From positions 61,605,133 to 61,669,132 of the forward strand of contig CM061238.1 of NCBI GenBank assembly GCA_030848705.1: a stretch of DNA of 64,000 bases. Reading direction: 5' to 3'. The notes below the pieces were generated by a model. The model saw only the letters and a list, made by a program, of their open reading frames with translations, was not told the DNA's origin and did no database searches. This DNA is from Heracleum sosnowskyi. Its lineage: Eukaryota; Streptophyta; Magnoliopsida; Apiales; Apiaceae. Shown in pieces: positions 53,291 to 64,000 of this stretch. Both the position numbers and the translations under genes were made by a program. The stretch's first letter is position 1; the number at the start of each line of letters is the position of its first letter.

Positions 53291-56200
53291 CCAAATGAAG
53301 TTTTCTGTAATTCTATAAACCCATAGGGTCAAACTACGAGAAAATATACACAAAATGGACCGCTTCAATTTTCCCCCATTTTCCTTGTATAGCTCCCTTT
53401 AGAGGTAAACGTAATCTGGCCTCCCCTGGTATCTGCTCCTATTCAGGCACGGACAGCTCCAAATGAAGTTTTCTGTAATTCTATAAACCCATAGGGTCAA
53501 ACTACGAGAAAATATCCACAAAATGGCCCGCTTCAATTTTTCCCCATTTTCCTTGTATAGCTCCCTTTAGAGGTAAACGTAATCGGGCGTCCCCTGATAT
53601 CTGCTCCGATTCAGGCACGGACAGCTCCAAATGAAGTTTTCTGTAATTCTATAAACCCATAGGGTCAAACTACGAGAAAATATCCACAAAATGGCCCGCT
53701 TCAATTTTTCCCCATTTTCCTTGTATAGCTCCCTTTATAGGTAAACGTAATCGGGCGTCCCCTGGTATCTGCTCCGATTCAGGCACGGACAGCTCCAAAT
53801 GAAGTTTTCTGTAATTCTATAAACCCATAGGGTCAAACTACGAGAAAATATCCACAAAATGGACCGCTTCAATTTTCCCCCATTTTCCTTGTATAGCTCC
53901 CTTTAGAGGTAAACGTAATCGGGCGTCCCCTGGTATCTGCTCCGATTCAGGCACGGACAGCTCCAAATGAAGTTTTCTGTAATTCTATAAACCCATAGGG
54001 TCAAACTACGAGAAAATATCCACAAAATGGCCCGCTTCAATTTTTCCCCATTTTCCTTGTATAGCTCCCTTTAGAGGTAAACGTAATCGGGCGTCCCCTG
54101 GTATCTGCTCCGATTCATGCACGGACAGCTCCAAATGAAGTTTTCTGCAATTCTATAAACCCATAGGGTCAAACTATGAGAAAATATCCACAAAATGGCC
54201 CGCTTCAATTTTCCCCCATTTTCCTTGTATAGCTCCCTTTAGAGGTAAACGTAATCGGGCGTCCCCTGGTATCTGCTCCGATTCAGGCACGGACAGCTCC
54301 AAATGAAGTTTTCTGTAATTCAATAAACCCATAGGATCAAACTACGAGAAAATATCCACAAAATTGCCCGCTTCAATTTTTCCCCATTTTCCATGTATAG
54401 CTCCCTTTATAGGTAAACGTAATCGGGCGTCCCCTGGTATGTGCTCCGATTCAGGCACGGACAGCTTCAAATGAAGTTTTCTGCAATTCAATAAACCCAT
54501 AGGGTCAAACTACGAGAAAATATCCACAAAATGGCCCGCTTCAATTTTTCCCCATTTTCCTTGTATAGCTCCCTTTAGAGGTAAACGTAATCGGGCGTCC
54601 CCTGGTATCTGCTCCGATTCAGGCACGGACAGCTCCAAATGAAGTTTTCTGTAATTCTATAAACAAATAGGGTCAAACTACGAGAAAATATCCACAAAAT
54701 GGCCCGCTTCAATTTTTCCCCATTTTCCTTGTATAGCTCCCTTTAGAGGTAAACGTAATCGGGCGTCCCCTGGTATCTGCTCCGATTCAGGCACGGACAG
54801 CTCCAAATGAAGTTTTCTGTAATTCTATAAACCCATAGGGTCAAACTACGAGAAAATATACACAAAATGGCCCGCTTCAATTTCCCCCCATTTTCCTTGT
54901 ATAGCTCCCTTTATAGGTAAACGTAATCGGGCGTCCCCTGGTATCTGCTCCGATTCAGGCACGGACAGCTCCAAATGAAGTTTTCTGTAATTCTATAAAC
55001 CCATAGGGTCAAACTACGAGAAAATATACACAAAATGGCCCGCTTCAATTTTTCCCCATTTTCCTTGTATAGCTCCCTTTAGAGGTAAACGTAATCGGGC
55101 GTCCCCTGATATCTGCTCCGATTCAGGCACGGACAGCTCCAAATGAAGTTTTCTGTAATTCTATAAACCCATAGGGTCAAACTACGAGAAAATATCCACA
55201 AAATGGCCCGCTTCAATTTTTCCCCATTTTCCTTGTATAGCTCCCTTTATAGGTAAACGTAATCGGGCGTCCCCTGGTATCTGCTCCGATTCAGGCACGG
55301 ACAGCTCCAAATGAAGTTTTCTGTAATTCTATAAACCCATAGGGTCAAACTACGAGAAAATATACACAAAATGGACCGCTTCAATTTTCCCCCATTTTCC
55401 TTGTATAGCTCCCTTTAGAGGTAAACGTAATCTGGCCTCCCCTGGTATCTGCTCCTATTCAGGCACGGACAGCTCCAAATGAAGTTTTCTGTAATTCTAT
55501 AAACCCATAGGGTCAAACTACGAGAAAATATCCACAAAATGGCCCGCTTCAATTTTTCCCCATTTTCCTTGTATAGCTCCCTTTAGAGGTAAACGTAATC
55601 GGGCGTCCCCTGATATCTGCTCCGATTCAGGCACGGACAGCTCCAAATGAAGTTTTCTGTAATTCTATAAACCCATAGGGTCAAACTACGAGAAAATATC
55701 CACAAAATGGCCCGCTTCAATTTTTCCCCATTTTCCTTGTATAGCTCCCTTTATAGGTAAACGTAATCGGGCGTCCCCTGGTATCTGCTCCGATTCAGGC
55801 ACGGACAGCTCCAAATGAAGTTTTCTGTAATTCTATAAACCCATAGGGTCAAACTACGAGAAAATATCCACAAAATGGACCGCTTCAATTTTCCCCCATT
55901 TTCCTTGTATAGCTCCCTTTAGAGGTAAACGTAATCGGGCGTCCCCTGGTATCTGCTCCGATTCAGGCACGGACAGCTCCAAATGAAGTTTTCTGTAATT
56001 CTATAAACCCATAGGGTCAAACTACGAGAAAATATCCACAAAATGGCCCGCTTCAATTTTTCCCCATTTTCCTTGTATAGCTCCCTTTAGAGGTAAACGT
56101 AATCGGGCGTCCCCTGGTATCTGCTCCGATTCATGCACGGACAGCTCCAAATGAAGTTTTCTGCAATTCTATAAACCCATAGGGTCAAACTATGAGAAAA

Positions 56201-57067
56201 TATCCACAAAATGGCCCGCTTCAATTTTCCCCCATTTTCCTTGTATAGCTCCCTTTAGAGGTAAACGTAATCGGGCGTCCCCTGGTATCTGCTCCGATTC
56301 AGGCACGGACAGCTCCAAATGAAGTTTTCTGTAATTCAATAAACCCATAGGATCAAACTACGAGAAAATATCCACAAAATTGCCCGCTTCAATTTTTCCC
56401 CATTTTCCATGTATAGCTCCCTTTATAGGTAAACGTAATCGGGCGTCCCCTGGTATGTGCTCCGATTCAGGCACGGACAGCTTCAAATGAAGTTTTCTGC
56501 AATTCAATAAACCCATAGGGTCAAACTACGAGAAAATATCCACAAAATGGCCCGCTTCAATTTTTCCCCATTTTCCTTGTATAGCTCCCTTTAGAGGTAA
56601 ACGTAATCGGGCGTCCCCTGGTATCTGCTCCGATTCAGGCACGGACAGCTCCAAATGAAGTTTTCTGTAATTCTATAAACAAATAGGGTCAAACTACGAG
56701 AAAATATCCACAAAATGGCCCGCTTCAATTTTTCCCCATTTTCCTTGTATAGCTCCCTTTAGAGGTAAACGTAATCGGGCGTCCCCTGGTATCTGCTCCG
56801 ATTCAGGCACGGACAGCTCCAAATGAAGTTTTCTGTAATTCTATAAACCCATAGGGTCAAACTACGAGAAAATATACACAAAATGGCCCGCTTCAATTTC
56901 CCCCCATTTTCCTTGTATAGCTCCCTTTATAGGTAAACGTAATCGGGCGTCCCCTGGTATCTGCTCCGATTCAGGCACGGACAGCTCCAAATGAAGTTTT
57001 CTGTAATTCTATAAACCCATAGGGTCAAACTACGAGAAAATATACACAAAATGGCCCGCTTCAATTT
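53291..57067. repeat. Tandem 12-mer HOR, period 2,016 bp, nearly two copies
   Basis: 53,291-55,051 matches 55,307-57,067 at offset 2,016 (12 x 168). Shared markers are CTGGCCTCCC with CTCCTATTC (53,418 and 55,434), CTATGAG (54,175 and 56,191) and CCCATAGGATC (54,334 and 56,350). The left edge is the private GACATCACC at 53,284. The right edge is T/C at 55,052 and 57,068. A third GGCCTCCC monomer lies upstream at 49,906. Confidence 0.84.
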
Positions 57068-59708
57068 CCCCCCATTTTCCTTGTATAGCTCCCTTTAGAG
57101 GTAAACGTAATCGGGCGTCCCCTGGTATCTGCTCCGATTCAGGCACGGACAGCTCCAAATGAAGTTTTCTGTAATTCTATAAACCCATAGGGTCAAACTA
57201 CGAGAAAATATCCACAAAATGGCCCGCTTCAATTTTTCCCCATTTTCCTTGTATAGCTCCCTTTATAGGTAAACGTAATCGGGCGTCCCCTGGTATCTGC
57301 TCCGATTCAGGCACGGACAGCTCCAAATGAAGTTTTCTGTAATTCTATAAACAAATAGGGTCAAACTACGAGAAAATATCCACAAAATGGCCCGCTTCAA
57401 TTTTTCCCCATTTTCCTTGTATAGCTCCCTTTATAGGTAAACGTAATCGGGCGTCCCCTGGTATCTGCTCCGATTCAGGCACGGACAGCTCCAAATGAAG
57501 TTTTCTGTAATTCAATAAACCCATAGGATCAAACTACGAGAAAATATCCACAAAATTGCCCGCTTCAATTTTTCCCCATTTTCCATGTATAGCTCCCTTT
57601 ATAGGTAAACACGTAATCGGGCGTCCCCTGGTATGTGCTCCGATTCAGGCACGGACAGCTTCAAATGAAGTTTTCTGCAATTCAATAAACCCATAGGGTC
57701 AAACTACGAGAAAATATCCACAAAATGGCCCGCTTCAATTTTTCCCCATTTTCCTTGTATAGCTCCCTTTAGAGGTAAACGTAATCGGGCGTCCCCTGGT
57801 ATCTGCTCCGATTCAGGCACGGACAGCTCCAAATGAAGTTTTCTGTAATTCTATAAACAAATAGGGTCAAACTACGAGAAAATATCCACAAAATGGCCCG
57901 CTTCAATTTTTCCCCATTTTCCTTGTATAGCTCCCTTTAGAGGTAAACGTAATCGGGCGTCCCCTGGTATCTGCTCCGATTCAGGCACGGACAGCTCCAA
58001 ATGAAGTTTTCTGTAATTCTATAAACCCATAGGGTCAAACTACGAGAAAATATACACAAAATGGCCCGCTTCAATTTCCCCCCATTTTCCTTGTATAGCT
58101 CCCTTTATAGGTAAACGTAATCGGGCGTCCCCTGGTATCTGCTCCGATTCAGGCACGGACAGCTCCAAATGAAGTTTTCTGTAATTCTATAAACCCATAG
58201 GGTCAAACTACGAGAAAATATACACAAAATGGCCCGCTTCAATTTCCCCCCATTTTCCTTGTATAGCTCCCTTTAGAGGTAAACGTAATCGGGCGTCCCC
58301 TGGTATCTGCTCCGATTCAGGCACGGACAGCTCCAAATGAAGTTTTCTGTAATTCTATAAACCCATAGGGTCAAACTACGAGAAAATATCCACAAAATGG
58401 CCCGCTTCAATTTTTCCCCATTTTCCTTGTATAGCTCCCTTTATAGGTAAACGTAATCGGGCGTCCCCTGGTATCTGCTCCGATTCAGGCACGGACAGCT
58501 CCAAATGAAGTTTTCTGTAATTCTATAAACAAATAGGGTCAAACTACGAGAAAATATCCACAAAATGGCCCGCTTCAATTTTTCCCCATTTTCCTTGTAT
58601 AGCTCCCTTTATAGGTAAACGTAATCGGGCGTCCCCTGGTATCTGCTCCGATTCAGGCACGGACAGCTCCAAATGAAGTTTTCTGTAATTCAATAAACCC
58701 ATAGGATCAAACTACGAGAAAATATCCACAAAATTGCCCGCTTCAATTTTTCCCCATTTTCCATGTATAGCTCCCTTTATAGGTAAACACGTAATCGGGC
58801 GTCCCCTGGTATGTGCTCCGATTCAGGCACGGACAGCTTCAAATGAAGTTTTCTGCAATTCAATAAACCCATAGGGTCAAACTACGAGAAAATATCCACA
58901 AAATGGCCCGCTTCAATTTTTCCCCATTTTCCTTGTATAGCTCCCTTTAGAGGTAAACGTAATCGGGCGTCCCCTGGTATCTGCTCCGATTCAGGCACGG
59001 ACAGCTCCAAATGAAGTTTTCTGTAATTCTATAAACAAATAGGGTCAAACTACGAGAAAATATCCACAAAATGGCCCGCTTCAATTTTTCCCCATTTTCC
59101 TTGTATAGCTCCCTTTAGAGGTAAACGTAATCGGGCGTCCCCTGGTATCTGCTCCGATTCAGGCACGGACAGCTCCAAATGAAGTTTTCTGTAATTCTAT
59201 AAACCCATAGGGTCAAACTACGAGAAAATATACACAAAATGGCCCGCTTCAATTTCCCCCCATTTTCCTTGTATAGCTCCCTTTATAGGTAAACGTAATC
59301 GGGCGTCCCCTGGTATCTGCTCCGATTCAGGCACGGACAGCTCCAAATGAAGTTTTCTGTAATTCTATAAACCCATAGGGTCAAACTACGAGAAAATATA
59401 CACAAAATGGCCCGCTTCAATTTCCCCCCATTTTCCTTGTATAGCTCCCTTTAGAGGTAAACGTAATCGGGCGTCCCCTGGTATCTGCTCCGATTCAGGC
59501 ACGGACAGCTCCAAATGAAGTTTTCTGTAATTCTATAAACCCATAGGGTCAAACTACGAGAAAATATCCACAAAATGGCCCGCTTCAATTTTTCCCCATT
59601 TTCCTTGTATAGCTCCCTTTATAGGTAAACGTAATCGGGCGTCCCCTGGTATCTGCTCCGATTCAGGCACGGACAGCTCCAAATGAAGTTTTCTGTAATT
59701 CTATAAAC
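56259..59708. repeat. Tandem 7-mer HOR, period 1,176-1,178 bp, about three copies
   Basis: The ATAGGATC marker is at 56,350, 57,526 and 58,704 (steps of 1,176 and 1,178). The second and third copies carry a 2-nt insertion (GTAAACACGTAA at 57,605 and 58,783) that the first lacks. Identity between the second and third copies ends at an A/C difference at 58,531 and 59,709. Seven monomers is the shortest clear HOR period in the window. Confidence 0.85.
57605..57616. other. 2-nt insertion (AAACACGT)
   Basis: Two bases (AC or CA) are added at monomer sites 8-9, apparently as a dinucleotide duplication. The same insertion is at 58,783, one 7-mer period downstream, and nowhere else. Confidence 0.93.
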
Positions 59709-61922
59709 CCATAGGGTCAAACTACGAGAAAATATCCACAAAATGGACCGCTTCAATTTTCCCCCATTTTCCTTGTATAGCTCCCTTTAGAGGTAAACGT
59801 AATCTGGCGTCCCCTGGTATCTGCTCCGATTCAGGCACGGACAGCTCCAAATGAAGTTTTCTGTAACTCTATTAACCCATAGGGTCAAACTACGAGAAAA
59901 TATCCACAAAATGGCCCGCTTCAATTTTTCCCCATTTTCCTTGTATAGCTCCCTTTAGAGGTAAACGTAATCGGGCGTCCCCTGGTATCTGCTCCGATTC
60001 ATGCACGGACAGCTCCAAATGAAGTTTTCTGCAATTCTATAAACCCATAGGGTCAAACTACGAGAAAATATCCACAAAATGGCCCGCTTCAATTTCCCCC
60101 CATTTTCCTTGTATAGCTCCCTTTAGAGGTAAACGTAATCGGGCGTCCCCTGGTATCTGCTCCGATTCAGGCACGGACAGCTCCAAATGAAGTTTTCTGT
60201 AATTCTATAAACCCATAGGGTCAAACTACGAGAAAATATCCACAAAATGGCCCGCTTCAATTTTTCCCCATTTTCCTTGTATAGCTCCCTTTATAGGTAA
60301 ACGTAATCGGGCGTCCCCTGGTATCTGCTCCGATTCAGGCACGGACAGCTCCAAATGAAGTTTTCTGTAATTCTATAAACAAATAGGGTCAAACTACGAG
60401 AAAATATCCACAAAATGGCCCGCTTCAATTTTTCCCCATTTTCCTTGTATAGCTCCCTTTATAGGTAAACGTAATCGGGCGTCCCCTGGTATCTGCTCCG
60501 ATTCAGGCACGGACAGCTCCAAATGAAGTTTTCTGTAATTCAATAAACCCATAGGATCAAACTACGAGAAAATATCCACAAAATTGCCCGCTTCAATTTT
60601 TCCCCATTTTCCATGTATAGCTCCCTTTATAGGTAAACGTAATCGGGCGTCCCCTGGTATGTGCTCCGATTCAGGCACGGACAGCTTCAAATGAAGTTTT
60701 CTGCAATTCAATAAACCCATAGGGTCAAACTACGAGAAAATATCCACAAAATGGCCCGCTTCAATTTTTCCCCATTTTCCTTGTATAGCTCCCTTTAGAG
60801 GTAAACGTAATCGGGCGTCCCCTGGTATCTGCTCCGATTCAGGCACGGACAGCTCCAAATGAAGTTTTCTGTAATTCTATAAACAAATAGGGTCAAACTA
60901 CGAGAAAATATCCACAAAATGGCCCGCTTCAATTTTTCCCCATTTTCCTTGTATAGCTCCCTTTAGAGGTAAACGTAATCGGGCGTCCCCTGGTATCTGC
61001 TCCGATTCAGGCACGGACAACTCCAAATGAAGTTTTCTGTAATTCTATAAACCCATAGGGTCAAACTACGAGAAAATATACACAAAATGGCCCGCTTCAA
61101 TTTCCCCCCATTTTCCTTGTATAGCTCCCTTTATAGGTAAACGTAATCGGGCGTCCCCTGGTATCTGCTCCGATTCAGGCACGGACAGCTCCAAATGAAG
61201 TTTTCTGTAATTCTATAAACCCATAGGGTCAAACTACGAGAAAATATACACAAAATGGCCCGCTTCAATTTCCCCCCATTTTCCTTGTATAGCTCCCTTT
61301 AGAGGTAAACGTAATCGGGCGTCCCCTGGTATCTGCTCCGATTCAGGCACGGACAGCTCCAAATGAAGTTTTCTGTAATTCTATAAACCCATAGGGTCAA
61401 ACTACGAGAAAATATCCACAAAATGGCCCGCTTCAATTTTTCCCCATTTTCCTTGTATAGCTCCCTTTATAGGTAAACGTAATCGGGCGTCCCCTGGTAT
61501 CTGCTCCGATTCAGGCACGGACAGCTCCAAATGAAGTTTTCTGTAATTCTATAAACCCATAGGGTCAAACTACGAGAAAATATCCACAAAATGGACCGCT
61601 TCAATTTTCCCCCATTTTCCTTGTATAGCTCCCTTTAGAGGTAAACGTAATCTGGCGTCCCCTGGTATCTGCTCCGATTCAGGCACGGACAGCTCCAAAT
61701 GAAGTTTTCTGTAACTCTATTAACCCATAGGGTCAAACTACGAGAAAATATCCACAAAATGGCCCGCTTCAATTTTTCCCCATTTTCCTTGTATAGCTCC
61801 CTTTAGAGGTAAACGTAATCGGGCGTCCCCTGGTATCTGCTCCGATTCATGCACGGACAGCTCCAAATGAAGTTTTCTGCAATTCTATAAACCCATAGGG
61901 TCAAACTACGAGAAAATATACA
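58223..61922. repeat. Tandem 11-mer HOR, two copies (1,850 and 1,848 bp)
   Basis: 58,223-60,071 matches 60,073-61,919. The offset is 1,850 before the 2-nt insertion at 58,783 and 1,848 after it, because the second copy lacks that insertion. Shared markers are GTAACTCTATTAACC (59,863 and 61,711) and ATTCATGCAC (about 59,998 and 61,846). GGACAACTCC near 61,016 is private to the second copy. The edges are both defined by TATACAC against TATCCAC monomers. Confidence 0.85.
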
Positions 61923-64000
61923 CAAAATGGCCCGCTTCAATTTCCCCCCATTTTCCTTGTATAGCTCCCTTTATAGGTAAACGTAATCGGGCGTCCCCTG
62001 GTATCTGCTCCGATTCAGGCACGGACAGCTCCAAATGAAGTTTTCTGTAATTCTATAAACCCATAGGGTCAAACTACGGGAAAATATACACAAAATGGCC
62101 CGCTTCAATTTCCCCCCATTTTCCTTGTATAGCTCCCTTTAGAGGTAAACGTAATCGGGCGTCCCCTGGTATCTGCTCCGATTCAGGCACGGACAGCTCC
62201 AAATGAAGTTTTCTGTAATTCTATAAACCCATAGGGTCAAACTACGGGAAAATATCCACAAAATGGACCGCTATAATTTTCCCCCATTTTCCTTGTATAG
62301 CTCCCTTTAGAGGTAAACGTAATCGGGCGTCCCCTGGTATCTGCTCCGATTCAGGCACGGACAGCTCCAAATGAAGTTTTCTGTAATTCTATAAACCCAT
62401 AGGGTCAAACTATGGGAAAATATCCACAAAATGCACCGCTTCAATTTTCCCCCATTTTCCTTGTATAGCTCCCTTTAGAGGTAAACGTAATCGGGCGTCC
62501 CCTGGTATCTGCTCCGATTCAGGCACGGACAGCTCCAAATGAAGTTTTCTGTAATTCTATAAACCCATAGGGTCAAACTACGGGAAAATATCCACAAAAT
62601 GGACCGCTTCAATTTTCCCCCATTTTCCTTGTATAGCTCCCTTTAGAGGTAAATGTAATCGGGCGTCCCCTGGTATCTGCTCCGATTCAGGCACGGACAG
62701 CTCCAAATGAAGTTTTCTGTAATTCTATAAACCCATAGGGTCAAACTACGAGAAAATATACACAAAATGGCCCGCTTCAATTTCCCCCCATTTTCCTTGT
62801 ATAGCTCCCTTTATAGGTAAACGTAATCGGGCGTCCCCTGGTATCTGCTCCGATTCAGGCACGGACAGCTCCAAATGAAGTTTTCTGTAATTCTATAAAC
62901 CTATAGGGTCAAACTACGGGAAAATATACACAAAATGGCCCGCTTCAATTTCCCCCCATTTTCCTTGTATAGCTCCCTTTAGAGGTAAACGTAATCGGGC
63001 GTCCCCTGGTATCTCCTCCGATTCAGGCACGGACAGCTCCAAATGAAGTTTTCTGTAATTCAATAAACCCATAGGATCAAACTACGAGAAAATATCCACA
63101 AAATGGCCCGCTTCAATTTTTCCCCATTTTCCTTGTATAGCTCCCTTTAGAGGTAAACGTAATCGGGCGTCCCCTGGTATCTGCTCCGATTCAGGCACGG
63201 ACAGCTCCAAATGAAGTTTTCTGTAATTCTATAAACAAATAGGGTCAAACTACGAGAAAATATCCACAAAATGGCCCGCTTCAATTTTTCCCCATTTTCC
63301 TTGTATAGCGCCCTTTAGAGGTAAACGTAATCGGGCGTCCCCTGGTATCTGCTCCGATTCAGGCACGGACAGCTCCAAATGAAGTTTTCTGTAATTCTAT
63401 AAACCCATAGGGTCAAACTACGAGAAAATATACACAAAATGGCCCGCTTCAATTTCCCCCCATTTTCCTTGTATAGCTCCCTTTATAGGTAAACGTAATC
63501 GGGCGTCCCCTGGTATCTGCTCCGATTCAGGCACGGACAGCTCCAAATGAAGTTTTCTGTAATTCTATAAACCCATAGGGTCAAACTACGGGAAAATATA
63601 CACAAAATGGCCCGCTTCAATTTCCCCCCATTTTCCTTGTATAGCTCCCTTTAGAGGTAAACGTAATCGGGCGTCCCCTGGTATCTGCTCCGATTCAGGC
63701 ACGGACAGCTCCAAATGAAGTTTTCTGTAATTCTATAAACCCATAGGGTCAAACTACGAGAAAATATCCACAAAATGGCCCGCTTCAATTTTTCCCCATT
63801 TTCCTTGTATAGCTCCCTTTATAGGTAAACGTAATCGGGCGTCCCCTGGTATCTGCTCCGATTCAGGCACGGACAGCTCCAAATGAAGTTTTCTGTAATT
63901 CTATAAACCCATAGGGTCAAACTACGAGAAAATATCCACAAAATGGACCGCTTCAATTTTCCCCCATTTTCCTTGTATAGCTCCCTTTAGAGGTAAACGT
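61923..64000. repeat. Terminal monomers, mixed short-range order, array continues
   Basis: There are about 12 monomers. TATACAC monomers with GGGAAAA and TTTCCCCCC recur at steps of 5 (about 62,078 to 62,918) and 4 (about 62,918 to 63,590) monomers. Private changes are CTATGGG (about 62,411), AAATGTAAT (about 62,652), CCTATAGG (about 62,900), ATCTCCTCC (about 63,012) and AGCGCCC (about 63,308). A CTATAATT monomer appears at about 62,271, the only one after 38 kb. The last bases are the AGGTAAACGT of the next monomer, so the array runs beyond the window. Confidence 0.75.

Larger units (their letters stand above)
1..64000. repeat. 168-bp satellite array, 381 complete head-to-tail monomers
   Basis: The box AGGTAAACGT recurs every 168 bp from position 3 to 63,991, always in the same orientation. 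With site 1 at the A of that box, the main variable sites are: 15 (G/T), 18-19 (CG/TG/CA), 27 (G/A), 31 (C/G), 49 (G/A), 57 (C/T/G), 74 (T/C), 80 (T/A), 87-88 (CC/AA), 105 (A/G), 114 (C/A), 123 (G/T), 125 (C/A), the pyrimidine tract 135-143, 148 (T/A), 151 (T/A), 162 (C/T) and 168 (T/G). Consensus GC is 73 of 168. The unit length, array purity and HOR organisation are those of eukaryotic centromeric or pericentromeric satellites; that location is inferred. The family is not one I recognise. No gene, transposon or unique spacer interrupts it. Confidence 0.97.

Noticed and set aside
1..64000. CRISPR array or prokaryotic repeat
   Set aside because: The repeats are 168 bp and directly abutting, with no unique spacers and no cas-like genes. 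The HOR pattern is eukaryotic satellite.
1..64000. Human alpha satellite, Arabidopsis CEN180 or another familiar satellite
   Set aside because: The unit is 168 bp and its sequence does not resemble those families as I know them. I cannot run a search, so no family name is given.
1..64000. Telomeric, 5S rDNA or tRNA gene tandem array
   Set aside because: There is no telomere hexamer or heptamer run, no A and B box pair with a T-run terminator, and no cloverleaf-forming segment in the monomer.

Overview
The whole window is one uninterrupted tandem satellite array with no gene in it. The repeat unit is 168 bp and about 43.5% GC. I start it at the AGGTAAACGT box, whose first complete copy is at position 3. 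There are 381 complete monomers from 3 to 63,990, all head to tail in one orientation, flanked by 2 bases of a previous unit and 10 bases of the next. 381 x 168 is 64,008. The observed 63,988 bp is explained exactly by twelve indel instances: eight of -1, one of -15, one more of -1, and two of +2. There is no transposon, unique DNA, RNA gene or believable coding region.

The organism is a eukaryote. The monomer length (near one nucleosome plus linker), the long pure array and the higher-order repeat (HOR) structure are what a centromeric or pericentromeric satellite looks like. I do not recognise the monomer family. It is not human alpha satellite or Arabidopsis CEN180 as I know them, and I cannot say whether the host is a plant or an animal. 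Seven CpGs per monomer, with many copies carrying TG or CA at those sites, suggest the DNA is methylated in the germ line.

Monomers differ at roughly 25 recurrent sites, and the combinations form HORs whose length changes along the window. Layout: 10- and 11-mer HORs (1-8 kb, including a tandem 1,848-bp unit at 3,940-7,685); a 5.66-kb block duplicated at 5,879-bp offset (6,369-12,032 and 12,248-17,911) plus a third partial copy to 18,574; tandem 10-mer (18,603-22,006) and 12-mer (20,934-26,038) units, partly re-duplicated at 5,712 bp up to 28,025; 21- to 24-mer superunits (28-40.4 kb, with a near-identical tandem 4,031-bp pair); a 32-mer (5,376-bp) duplication containing a 16-mer (39.3-48.7 kb); a mixed zone with a 15-bp deletion (48.7-53.3 kb); a 12-mer pair (53,291-57,067); a 7-mer run (56,259-59,708); an 11-mer pair (58,223-61,922); and a tail of related monomers to the window end.

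These blocks work as a record of repeated local duplication. Rare private variants and indels are carried along with each block, so the relative order of several duplications can be read. All comparisons were made by eye over diagnostic variants and block edges, so 'identical' means no difference seen where I compared.
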